Of a stretch of DNA of 37,541 nucleotides, positions 25,175 through 33,201 are shown piece by piece. The DNA comes from Siphonobacter sp. BAB-5405 (lineage in GTDB: Bacteria; Bacteroidota; Bacteroidia; Cytophagales; Spirosomataceae). The position numbers and the translations under genes were made by a program. The notes under the pieces were generated by a model that made no database searches, was not told the DNA's origin, and was given only the letters and a program-made list of their open reading frames with translations. Every line of letters begins with the position of its first letter. The stretch's first letter is position 1. Where the stretch lies: NCBI RefSeq assembly GCF_002872335.1, contig NZ_NJAG01000018.1, positions 1 through 37,541 on the forward strand. The letters are read 5' to 3'.

Positions 25175-26683
25175 TTGGGAATTGTCATTCGTCAAAGCCT
25201 GAAAGCCAGTGCCGTTACGTATGCCGGTGTGGCCATCGGAACGATCAATCAGCTTTTTGTCGCTACGCATTTTCTGAGCGAAAGTCAGCTGGGCCTTACG
25301 CGTTCGCTGCTTACGTTCAGTCTGTTGTTTTACGCCATTTTTACCTTCGGTGGGCCTTCCATTGCGGACCGCTATTTCAGTCGATTTCGTAACGATGAAG
25401 AGAAACACCACGGGTTCCTGACGTTTTTGCTCGGGTATGCCGCGGTGTATTTCCTGCTCTTTGTAGTCGTATACCTGGGCGGTCACCGCTGGTTTATCCA
25501 TTTTTTTCAGGAAAAGTCGCCGGAGCTGGTTCGCTATTATCAGCTACTGATCTGGTTGACGGGCTTTAATTTATTGCAGGGCATCCTGGAAGCGTACTGC
25601 CGCAATTTGCAACGTATTGCGATTCCGGCTCTGTTCCGGGAAGTAGGACTGAAGCTGGCCAATATGGTGGTGATCCTGCTGTACGGTTTTAAAGTGATTG
25701 ATTTTGAGGTCTTTATTCGTTTGTACGTCTGGTCGTACGGACTGATTAGTCTAGGGTTGCTGGTGTACCTGCGGCTGATGGGCAAACTTTATCTCCACCG
25801 TATCTCCTGGGATCTGGTACGCCCCGTACTGAGTGAAATGATGCGGTTTGGCTCGATTGCGGCCCTGGGAGCCATCGGAACGACGATTTGTAATTACATC
25901 GATCAGGCCATGATCAGCCATTACCTGGGGCAGGATTACGCCGGGGTATTTGCCATTGCCGTACTGATCGCCTCGCTCATCGAGATTCCCAAAAAAGCCC
26001 TTACGCAAATTGCCATTCCATTGGTGGCCCAGTCTATTCGGCAGCAGGATTACGTAACCACCGAAAACATGCACCAGAAAGTGGCTCTGCACCAGCTACT
26101 GGCGGGGATGTTTCTGTTTGTGGGCATCTGGACGAACCTGGATGATCTGTTCGGAATCATGCCCAAGGGAGCCGTTTTCGCCCAGGGGACAAACGTCGTT
26201 TTTCTGTTTCTGATGACCCGACTGCTGGATATGGCGGGCGGCATGAGTGGTGAAATCATGGGATATTCGCAGTACTACCGCGTATCAACGGCCTTTGTAC
26301 TGGTGCTGGGCGTACTGACGATTCTCACGAACCAATGGCTGGTGCCGAAGTACGGAATCGACGGATCAGCGATGGCGACTACGATCACGATTTTGTTTTA
26401 CAGTGCCTTACGGGCCGGATTTGTATACTGGAAATTTAAGATTCTGCCCTTTACGCAGCAAACCCTCGGAGCCATCGGAATTGGACTTGTGGCGTACTTA
26501 ATCACCCTGGCCATTCCTGATTTTGGAACTACAGTTGGCACCCGGATTGTGAATATGGTGCTGCGGTGCATTGTAACAACGGTTGTTTTTACTTCGATGG
26601 TGGTGGGTTTACGCATTTCACCCGAAATCAACGGCCTGATCGATTCACTGGTCAAGCAGGGGAAAGGCTTCATTAAAAAATGA
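25175..26683 (+). CDS. Oligosaccharide flippase, Wzx-like (MOP superfamily)
   Basis: This is a 502-residue polytopic membrane protein with about 14 hydrophobic helices, matching the polysaccharide biosynthesis/export flippase family. The N-terminus IRQSLKASAVTYAGVAIGTINQ is typical. A middle block GSIAALGAIGTTICNYIDQAM and RLLDMAGGMSGEIMGYSQYYR support the assignment. It should move undecaprenyl-linked glycan units made by the adjacent transferases across the inner membrane. Translation starts with TTG at 25175: the peptide MGIVIRQSLK matches the family start and no in-frame ATG or GTG lies nearby. No terminator is seen after it. Confidence 0.93.
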   Translation: MGIVIRQSLKASAVTYAGVAIGTINQLFVATHFLSESQLGLTRSLLTFSLLFYAIFTFGGPSIADRYFSRFRNDEEKHHGFLTFLLGYAAVYFLLFVVVYLGGHRWFIHFFQEKSPELVRYYQLLIWLTGFNLLQGILEAYCRNLQRIAIPALFREVGLKLANMVVILLYGFKVIDFEVFIRLYVWSYGLISLGLLVYLRLMGKLYLHRISWDLVRPVLSEMMRFGSIAALGAIGTTICNYIDQAMISHYLGQDYAGVFAIAVLIASLIEIPKKALTQIAIPLVAQSIRQQDYVTTENMHQKVALHQLLAGMFLFVGIWTNLDDLFGIMPKGAVFAQGTNVVFLFLMTRLLDMAGGMSGEIMGYSQYYRVSTAFVLVLGVLTILTNQWLVPKYGIDGSAMATTITILFYSALRAGFVYWKFKILPFTQQTLGAIGIGLVAYLITLAIPDFGTTVGTRIVNMVLRCIVTTVVFTSMVVGLRISPEINGLIDSLVKQGKGFIKK

Positions 26684-26704
26684 CAATAAAATTAATGGCT
26701 GCCC

Positions 26705-26738
26705 TTGTTTTTAATTAATCTAAATAGCTATAGATTTG
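26705..26738 (+). promoter_or_regulatory. Bacteroidota-type promoter for the TonB receptor gene
   Basis: TTG (26705-26707) is followed after 23 bp by TAGATTTG (26731-26738), an exact TAnnTTTG -7 box. The predicted transcript start near 26745 excludes the TTG at 26736 as a start codon and supports GTG 26772. Confidence 0.6.
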
Positions 26739-26771
26739 TGGCGAGTTTTTTCTCCCAAACAAATCATATCT

Positions 26772-29174
26772 GTGAGATCGCTATACACGTTCTTTTTTCT
26801 TCTTCTTGGTTTTTACGGATTTGCCCAGACGGGTCGGATTACGGGTCAGGTGCTGACTGCCGATGGCAAGCCCGTTGAAAACGTTGCTATTAAACTGAAA
26901 GGCCGCCAGGTTGGAGCCGTAACGGACGAAAATGGTCAGTATACGCTTCAAAAAGTAAAAGTGGGTACGTATACCTTAGTAGCCAGTTTTATTGGACTTC
27001 AAACGCAGGAAGCCGAGGTACAGGTTTCTGAAAATCAAACGACCACGGCTTCGTTTACGTTACGCGAAACGCTGAATCAGCTACAGGAAGTAGTGGTTTC
27101 AGGTAACGCCAACCGATTTGCGAAACGCGAAAGTGACTTCGTAGCTAAGTTACCGTTGAGCAAAATGGAAAACCCGCAGGTGTATTCCACGATTTCCAAG
27201 GAATTGCTGGCTGAACAATTGGTGTTCTCAGTCGATGATGCCACCAGAAATGCTCCGGGTTTACAGAAAATGTGGGATGCTACGGGCCGCGGTGGAGATG
27301 GCGGATCGTATTACAACCTGCGTGGATTTGTGGTACAGAGCCAACTGCGAAACGGCGTAGCCGGAAATATCACTTCTCGCATTGATGCTGCCAACCTGGA
27401 GAGCATTGAAGTAATCAAAGGTCCTTCTGCTACGCTTTTTGGGAGTACGCTCACTTCGTACGGCGGATTGATCAACCGGGTTACTAAAAAACCGTATGAC
27501 AAGTTTGGCGGTGAGATTACGTATTCCACGGGTAGTTATCGCTTCAACCGGATCAGTGCGGACGTTAATACGCCACTCGATGCGGACAAGAAAGTACTTT
27601 TCCGTCTCAATACCGCTTATAATTACGAGGGATCTTTTCAGGATAATGGTTTCTCCCGTAACATCGTCGTAGCTCCGAGTCTGTCGTATCAGGTGAATGA
27701 TCGACTGTCGTTTACGTTTGATGCCGAGATTTCCAGCGGCGAGGGTACGTCGAAGCCCTTCATCTTCTTCTACTTCCCCGTATCTCAGTTAGGTGCTTCG
27801 CGGGCTGATCAGTTAGGAATTGATTACAATCGGTCTTACTCCAGCAACGATCTGACGCAAACGTCCCGAAACAGTAATTTCTTCGCTCAGATGAATTACA
27901 AACTTTCGGATCAATGGACCTCTCAGACGTTCTTTACCAGTACGCGTAGTTTTTCTAACGGGCATAACCCTTACTACTACGTGCTGCCGAATGCCGTAGC
28001 CTTGAATAATCCTACGCTTCAGGGTGCCGATTATCTGGTTCGGGCGGATCAGTCAACGGCCAATAGCGTCGCACAGGTAGCGGAAATTCAGCAGAATTTC
28101 ATTGGTGATTTCAGAATCGGTAACGTCAGAAACCGCTTTGTAGGTGGTCTGGATTATTTCACCCAGAACTCCAACCAGCTCTTTTATTATACCGAGTTTG
28201 ATACAACGCGTAAAAACGGTACGATTCCCCAGTACAGCCAGTTTAATAAAACCAGGCTGGAGGCCTTGTATGCCCGCAAGAATTATTCCGAATTCCCGTA
28301 TCGATACATCACGCAGACCTATAGTGCCTACGCTTCTGATGTCGTAAATATTACGGATCGACTGATGGTGATGCTGGCTCTGCGGGTTGATCACTTCAAC
28401 AACAAAGGAGATTTTGATCAAGCGACGGGAACGTACAACGGTGCCTACGAACAAACGGCCCTGTCGCCCAAGTTTGGCTTGGTGTATCAGCCTTTCAAGG
28501 ATCGCTTCTCCGTTTTTGCGAACTACCAAAGTGGATTTGCGAACAAAACGGGTACCGATTTTGAAGGCAAGTCATTCAAACCTGAATACGCCAGTCAGGC
28601 CGAAGGCGGGATTAAACTCGATGCGTTTGGCGGTCGACTGAACGGTACCCTGAGTTACTACTACATTACGGTTGAAAACCTGGTGCGACCTAACCCCACT
28701 ACGCCTAACTTCTCTATCCAGGATGGTACACAACGCAGCCAGGGACTGGAAGCGGAACTGATTGCCAATCCTTTCCAGGGGTTGAACGTAGTCGCTGGTT
28801 TTGCTTACAATGATTCAAAGTATACGAAATCAGCCCGTGATGTGGAAGGTCGTCGTCCAGCCACGGCCATGTCGCCTTACTCGGCTAACCTCTGGTTGAG
28901 CTATAAAATTTCCAAAGGAGCCGCTCAGGGTCTTGGATTTGGTTTCGGTGGCAATTACGCCAGTGACAATAAAATCGTGAACAGTGTGGCGATGGGTGAA
29001 TTCATCCTGCCCGCTTATACGGTACTGAACGCCACGGCTTTCTACGAGTATTCTAAATTCCGCTTAGGTTTCAAAGTAGATAACCTGACCAATCAACAAT
29101 ACTGGACGGGATATACAACCATGAATCCCCAGCGTCCAAGAAGCGTTACCGGTAGTATTTCATTTAAGTTTTAG
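26772..29174 (+). CDS. TonB-dependent siderophore-type receptor
   Basis: This is an 800-residue outer membrane receptor. The signal peptide MRSLYTFFFLLLGFYGFAQ is followed by a carboxypeptidase-like regulatory domain (about 22-105, GRITGQVLTADGKPVENV). A TonB-box-like LQEVVVSG comes next, then the plug (with NLESIEVIKGPSATLFGS and GGLINRVTKKP) and a 22-strand barrel ending VTGSISFKF. Plug motifs fit the siderophore-receptor group (FhuA/FpvA-like), so ferric-chelate import is likely; the ligand is unknown. GTG 26772 is preferred as start because it gives a clean signal peptide and the -7 promoter box covers the upstream TTG. The gene is monocistronic, closed by a strong terminator. Confidence 0.92.
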   Translation: MRSLYTFFFLLLGFYGFAQTGRITGQVLTADGKPVENVAIKLKGRQVGAVTDENGQYTLQKVKVGTYTLVASFIGLQTQEAEVQVSENQTTTASFTLRETLNQLQEVVVSGNANRFAKRESDFVAKLPLSKMENPQVYSTISKELLAEQLVFSVDDATRNAPGLQKMWDATGRGGDGGSYYNLRGFVVQSQLRNGVAGNITSRIDAANLESIEVIKGPSATLFGSTLTSYGGLINRVTKKPYDKFGGEITYSTGSYRFNRISADVNTPLDADKKVLFRLNTAYNYEGSFQDNGFSRNIVVAPSLSYQVNDRLSFTFDAEISSGEGTSKPFIFFYFPVSQLGASRADQLGIDYNRSYSSNDLTQTSRNSNFFAQMNYKLSDQWTSQTFFTSTRSFSNGHNPYYYVLPNAVALNNPTLQGADYLVRADQSTANSVAQVAEIQQNFIGDFRIGNVRNRFVGGLDYFTQNSNQLFYYTEFDTTRKNGTIPQYSQFNKTRLEALYARKNYSEFPYRYITQTYSAYASDVVNITDRLMVMLALRVDHFNNKGDFDQATGTYNGAYEQTALSPKFGLVYQPFKDRFSVFANYQSGFANKTGTDFEGKSFKPEYASQAEGGIKLDAFGGRLNGTLSYYYITVENLVRPNPTTPNFSIQDGTQRSQGLEAELIANPFQGLNVVAGFAYNDSKYTKSARDVEGRRPATAMSPYSANLWLSYKISKGAAQGLGFGFGGNYASDNKIVNSVAMGEFILPAYTVLNATAFYEYSKFRLGFKVDNLTNQQYWTGYTTMNPQRPRSVTGSISFKF

Positions 29175-29188
29175 TGAACAAGTTTCGG

Positions 29189-29221
29189 AAAACGGCCTGA
29201 TCCATGATCAGGCCGTTTTTG
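29189..29221 (+). terminator. Rho-independent terminator after the TonB receptor gene
   Basis: AAAACGGCCTGATC (29189-29202) and GATCAGGCCGTTTT (29206-29219) form a perfect 14-bp stem with loop CAT and a T-rich end. It begins 15 bp after the stop codon. Confidence 0.85.
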
Positions 29222-29261
29222 TTTGGGGAAATTGCTCATTTCCATTTCAAGCTTGTATCTC

Positions 29262-29307
29262 AACCCCGGAGGGGTTCAATATCCATAGCCTCGTATGCAA
29301 TGCGGGG
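29262..29307. repeat. REP-like double hairpin, copy 2
   Basis: AACCCCGGAGGGGTT, then CAATATCCATAG, then CCTCGTATGCAATGCGGGG. The order, spacing and core bases match copy 1 at 17730-17777. It lies in the 317-bp gap between the TonB receptor and the M1 peptidase. Confidence 0.75.
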
Positions 29308-29338
29308 AATACCAGCCGCCTCTTTTACCGTAGATTCC

Positions 29339-29384
29339 AACTCCGGAGGGATTCATTAAGAATAGCTCCGCATGAAATGCGGGG
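29339..29384. repeat. REP-like double hairpin, copy 3 (degenerate)
   Basis: AACTCCGGAGGGATT, then CATTAAGAATAG, then CTCCGCATGAAATGCGGGG. It is tandem to copy 2 in the same orientation, 31 bp away, with more stem mismatches. The rest of this gap (29385-29491) is A/C-rich with no gene. Confidence 0.65.
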
Positions 29385-29491
29385 TGCGAATGAGGTTTCA
29401 ACACCAAACCCAAAACTCAAAACCCCCAACGGTAAACTGAAAACTCTTCCGTACATTAGACCAGATTTTCACATTAAATCATTCCTTCATC

Positions 29492-31396
29492 ATGTTTCTC
29501 ACGAGTAAAAAATCTGGTTTGCTGGCGGCGGCCTTCCTGACCTCTTTTGCTGCTTTGAGCCAGGAAGTGCAGAACCTGCCCGTACCCCTGGAAATTCAGA
29601 AAGCCTACGAAAACGGCACGCGGAGCACGGATGGCAAGCCGGGTGCGAAATACTGGCAAAATCATTCAGACTATAAAATTCAGGTAGACCTGAATCCGGC
29701 GACGCGTCGACTGAGCGGTACGGAACAGGTTGTCTATACCAACAACAGTACGACCCGTCTGCAAAATCTCGTGGTTCGGCTGTATCCGGACATTTTTAAG
29801 AAAGACGCCAACCGCGATGAACGTGAAATCGACCCTTCGGATATTAATGAAAGCGGCGTTGATGTAGAAAGCATCAGCATCAATGGTACGGAAGCCAAAA
29901 TTCAGCGGAACGGTACCAATATGTTCGTGAGCGTTCGGGGAGGTCTGGCTCCTGGTGAAAAACTTACACTGGATGTGAAGTGGAATTATCTGATTCCCGC
30001 CAAAACGCACATCCGCGAAGGAATCTATTTCAATACTTCGTACATGGTGGCCTACTGGTATCCGCAGATCGCCGTTTACGACGACATCGATGGCTGGGAT
30101 CGCCAGGATTATACGGGTCAGAAGGAATTCTACAACGACTTTAATACCTATGATGTCAACATCACGGTTCCGGCCAGTCACCTGGTTTGGGCAACGGGGG
30201 AGTGGCAAAATCCGGATAAGATTCTTGCTACGGAATACCTGAATCGGTACAAAAACTCGCGTACATCCAGCGAAGTCGTGAAAATCGTTTCGTCCACGGA
30301 TCGCGAAAAAGGTGGAATCACCCTGGCTAAAACGGGCACGCATACCTACCACTTCAAGGCTGAGCACGTACCTGACTTCGTATTTGCCGCTTCGGATACC
30401 TATCTCTGGGATGCAGCCAGTGCCGTAGCCGATCCGAAAACGGGCCGTCGGACGGGCGTTGCCGCGGTATATCACCCTTCCAGCAAAGATTTTTACGACG
30501 TATGCCGGTATGCCAAGCAGTGCGTGGAGTACTTCTCGACCTACCTGCCCGGCGTACCCTTCCCATATCCCAATGAAACCGTATTCAACGGGTCGGGTGG
30601 GATGGAATTCCCGATGTTCGTAAACGATGGTTCGTATCCTCCGGCTTTTGCGGCCGAAGTGACGGCCCACGAAATCGCTCACACGTACTTCCCCTTTTAC
30701 ATGGGAATCAACGAACGTAAGTACGCCTGGATGGACGAAGGCTGGGCTCAAACCCTGCCGAACTGGCTGGAATTCGACATCGCGGGAATGCCCAAGAAGT
30801 TCATGCCGCAGCAAACCAACGCCGCTTACTTTGACCAGTTTGCTGGAAAAGAGCAGGAGCAACCCATGATGGTACCGACCAACCTGCTCAACGGATCGGC
30901 GTATACGTTCGCTACCTATATGCGGCCTTCGCAGGCGTATACCTTCCTGCGGGATATGCTGGGTCATGATAAATTTAAAGCGACCCTGCAGGAGTACATG
31001 GCTCGCTGGAATGGAAAGCACCCCATGCCGTACGATTTCTTCTTCTCATTCAATGATTACCTGAAAGAGGATTTGTCGTGGTACTGGAAACCCTGGTTCT
31101 TCGAAAAAGGCTATCCCGATCTGGCTCTGACCGATGTCAGTGACAAGAAAGGAAAGACAAAGATTGTCGTAACCCGTAAAGGTTCATTGCCCGTACCGAT
31201 TCGGATGATCGTATTGTTCAACGATGATTCGACCGAGGAGATCAACGAAACGGCCCGGTACTGGAAAGATGGAGCGAAGACTTTTGAAGTAGATAAGAAA
31301 TTCGGTAAACCCATCAAGAAAATTACCCTTAGCGGTCTAATGATTCCGGACGTAAACCGTAAGGATAACGTCTGGGAACCCGCAGCGAAACAATAG
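29492..31396 (+). CDS. Secreted M1-family metallopeptidase
   Basis: This 634-residue zinc aminopeptidase-like protein has a signal peptide (1 to about 24). The N-terminal beta domain contains LSGTEQVVYTNNSTTRLQNL and the catalytic thermolysin-like domain starts near 330. The zinc site is HEIAH (393-397) with the third ligand E416 in WMDEGWAQ, giving the HExxH-x18-E spacing of family M1. GSGGMEFPM (368-375) is the counterpart of the exopeptidase GxMEN motif, with Phe instead of Asn. Such proteins probably cleave peptides outside the cytoplasm for nutrition. It is monocistronic, with a terminator 12 bp after the stop. Confidence 0.94.
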   Translation: MFLTSKKSGLLAAAFLTSFAALSQEVQNLPVPLEIQKAYENGTRSTDGKPGAKYWQNHSDYKIQVDLNPATRRLSGTEQVVYTNNSTTRLQNLVVRLYPDIFKKDANRDEREIDPSDINESGVDVESISINGTEAKIQRNGTNMFVSVRGGLAPGEKLTLDVKWNYLIPAKTHIREGIYFNTSYMVAYWYPQIAVYDDIDGWDRQDYTGQKEFYNDFNTYDVNITVPASHLVWATGEWQNPDKILATEYLNRYKNSRTSSEVVKIVSSTDREKGGITLAKTGTHTYHFKAEHVPDFVFAASDTYLWDAASAVADPKTGRRTGVAAVYHPSSKDFYDVCRYAKQCVEYFSTYLPGVPFPYPNETVFNGSGGMEFPMFVNDGSYPPAFAAEVTAHEIAHTYFPFYMGINERKYAWMDEGWAQTLPNWLEFDIAGMPKKFMPQQTNAAYFDQFAGKEQEQPMMVPTNLLNGSAYTFATYMRPSQAYTFLRDMLGHDKFKATLQEYMARWNGKHPMPYDFFFSFNDYLKEDLSWYWKPWFFEKGYPDLALTDVSDKKGKTKIVVTRKGSLPVPIRMIVLFNDDSTEEINETARYWKDGAKTFEVDKKFGKPIKKITLSGLMIPDVNRKDNVWEPAAKQ

Positions 31397-31407
31397 ATTT
31401 TCCAACG

Positions 31408-31451
31408 GATACAAAAAATGGTCGGCCCGATAGCCGACCATTTTTTGTATC
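31408..31451. terminator. Terminator after the M1 peptidase gene
   Basis: GATACAAAAAATGGTCGGC (31408-31426) and its exact complement (31433-31451) form a 19-bp perfect stem with a 6-nt loop. A runs on the left and T runs on the right make it potentially active on both strands. Confidence 0.85.
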
Positions 31452-31476
31452 CAAACTTTAATAATTAAAAGATTAG

Positions 31477-31504
31477 TTATAAAACTGTAAATTCAGTTGT
31501 ATAA
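31477..31504 (+). promoter_or_regulatory. Candidate BlaI operator upstream of blaI
   Basis: TTATAAAACTG (31477-31487), spacer TAAATT, then CAGTTGTATAA (31494-31504) form an 11-bp dyad with one mismatch. It lies 47 bp before the blaI ATG and overlaps a possible -7 box, TATAATTG (31500-31507). BlaI/MecI repressors bind such dyads in their own promoters, so autoregulation is inferred. Confidence 0.5.
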
Positions 31505-31551
31505 TTGAAAAATAAGTTAAACCTTTGACTGAGTTAAAAAAATAAAAGCCC

Positions 31552-31908
31552 ATGGAAGAACTTACCCGCACTGAAGAACGTGTCATGCAGGCCATCTGGG
31601 AGTTGGATACGCCTTTCTTCATCAAAGATCTGGTGGAGCGGATGCCGGGCAAACCGCCCTATAATACCATCTTATCCGTCGTGCGAATTTTGGAATCGAA
31701 AGGTTTTCTGGGGTACAAGGCCTACGGTCGTACGTACGAATACTTCGCCAAAATTCCCAAGGAAGATTACCGGAAAAGTGGGTTTCGCAAATTGCTCAGC
31801 GATTACTTCGATGGTTCTACCACGAGCTTACTTTCTTTCATGGCCAGGGAAGAACAGATCACGTCGGAGCAATTGGATGAATTACGTAAATTCATTGACG
31901 AGCAATGA
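31552..31908 (+). CDS. BlaI/MecI-family transcriptional repressor
   Basis: This 118-residue winged-helix repressor has a DNA-binding half (1-75; LTRTEERVMQAIWELD, IKDLVERM, YNTILSVVRILESKGFLGY) and a helical dimerisation half (about 80-118). Family members bind as dimers and are cleaved or displaced when a partner M56 protease is activated. The partner gene overlaps its stop codon (ATGA), showing tight coupling. No beta-lactamase gene is in view, so the regulon is probably something other than classic resistance. A dyad upstream may be its operator. Confidence 0.95.
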   Translation: MEELTRTEERVMQAIWELDTPFFIKDLVERMPGKPPYNTILSVVRILESKGFLGYKAYGRTYEYFAKIPKEDYRKSGFRKLLSDYFDGSTTSLLSFMAREEQITSEQLDELRKFIDEQ

Positions 31909-33119
31909 TGTATCTGCTGCATTCATCGCTGATACTGGCAGTTTTTTACGTTGTCTATCGTTTGGTTCTTCAGAAACTGACCTTTCATACGCTCAATCGG
32001 GCGTATTTGCTGGCGAGCCTTGTGTTGAGCATTCTGATTCCCCTCGTACCGCTCCAACCCGCTGACTGGACCAAACAGCAACGTGAGCCTACGGAAGTTT
32101 TAGCGAAGTCAGTTACGGCTCATCGTTCAAGCACATCAGTTTCCGGGAAGAATGACCCGTTGAATTTTGTTGCTCTTACGCAGTGGGTATATGGGTCAGT
32201 TGTGGTCGTACTGCTCGGGCGATTGTTAAGGAAGCTGATCCTGCTAGGGCTACAAATCCGTCGATCCAGGGTTGAACGCTGGCGGGGCTTGCACCTCATT
32301 TCTACGGAACACGCCACGGCTTCCTTCTTCCACTGGGTTTTTCTGAACGATAAAGCATTGAATCCGAAGGAAAGGCAGATGGTACGGGCTCATGAGTACA
32401 GCCATTTTCGTCGGGGACATTCCATAGATGTGATGGTAGTCGAGATCTTCCGCTGCATCTGGTGGTTTCATCCGGTTAGCTATTGGTTACAAAAATCGCT
32501 GACTCAGCTCCATGAATACGAGGTGGATGCCGAAGTCGTTCAGCAGTACAGTACCAAAGCGTACGCTCAGCTAATTCTGAAACTGGCTGTACCGCAATCG
32601 GTCGGTATCACGACTCCCTTTGCCCGGCAATCCATCAAAAATCGCATCCATTTCCTCTTTACCCCATCCTCGATTTCTATGAAAAAACTACTTTTTGGGG
32701 TACTCATACCCCTGATGGCTGGAGCAGTAATCCTGTTTGCTCCGCCTCGCACGTTCCCACCTGCAACGATGGTTCAGACAAGCCAGGGGTCGATTCATCG
32801 GGTCACCTACGTGGATTATGAGGCCTTCCTGTCGGACATGCGTCGTAACCCTTCACTTTCCAGGCAAAAATTCGCAACGCTATTTCCGAATGATTGGCGT
32901 GAAGCGTATCAGAAAAACTGCCGTTCCAAAGACCAGGGCGTTACGGGCGTAAGCTGGGATCAGGCCATGCAGTACTGTACGTGGAAGACAAACGTTTCAA
33001 AAAATCATTATCTGCCCATCACGTATCGCCTGCCAACTGAGCAGGAGTTTCAAGACCTGTTCGCCAGGGGAGAGGCAGGGAAACCGACGGGTTTCTATTG
33101 CCTGGCCATCTGTCCATAA
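31905..33119 (+). CDS. BlaR1/MecR1-like M56 metallopeptidase with C-terminal FGE-like segment
   Basis: This is a 404-residue membrane protein. Transmembrane helices at about 5-20, 33-50 and 92-116 precede the M56 zinc protease core, HEYSH (163-167), with acidic ligands in HEYEVDAE (203-210). Another membrane helix spans about 259-280. The outside segment differs from BlaR1: instead of a penicillin-binding domain it has VTYVDYEAFLSDMRRN, VTGVSWDQAMQYCTW, YRLPTEQEFQDLF and TGFYCLAICP, all echoing the formylglycine-generating enzyme (SUMF1) fold. It is far shorter than that family and lacks its active-site region. The protease should cleave or relieve the BlaI repressor encoded just upstream (4-bp overlap). 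Confidence 0.88.
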   Translation: MMYLLHSSLILAVFYVVYRLVLQKLTFHTLNRAYLLASLVLSILIPLVPLQPADWTKQQREPTEVLAKSVTAHRSSTSVSGKNDPLNFVALTQWVYGSVVVVLLGRLLRKLILLGLQIRRSRVERWRGLHLISTEHATASFFHWVFLNDKALNPKERQMVRAHEYSHFRRGHSIDVMVVEIFRCIWWFHPVSYWLQKSLTQLHEYEVDAEVVQQYSTKAYAQLILKLAVPQSVGITTPFARQSIKNRIHFLFTPSSISMKKLLFGVLIPLMAGAVILFAPPRTFPPATMVQTSQGSIHRVTYVDYEAFLSDMRRNPSLSRQKFATLFPNDWREAYQKNCRSKDQGVTGVSWDQAMQYCTWKTNVSKNHYLPITYRLPTEQEFQDLFARGEAGKPTGFYCLAICP

Positions 33120-33201
33120 AGTCCGGTGTTCTCCAGCAGGCCAGGGATGGCTACGATTCTACTCCACTGAAGTATTAACCCACCTACGTTGATTCCTCAA
33201 G

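Noticed and set aside
29666-31021. 451-codon open frame antisense to the M1 peptidase
   Set aside because: The sense strand encodes a full M1 enzyme with signal peptide and zinc site; the antisense product resembles nothing.
33120-33201. Possible frameshifted continuation of the first M56 protein
   Set aside because: The protein ends with TGFYCLAICP, similar to a natural FGE-domain end, and the 82 bp after it shows no recognisable continuation in another frame.
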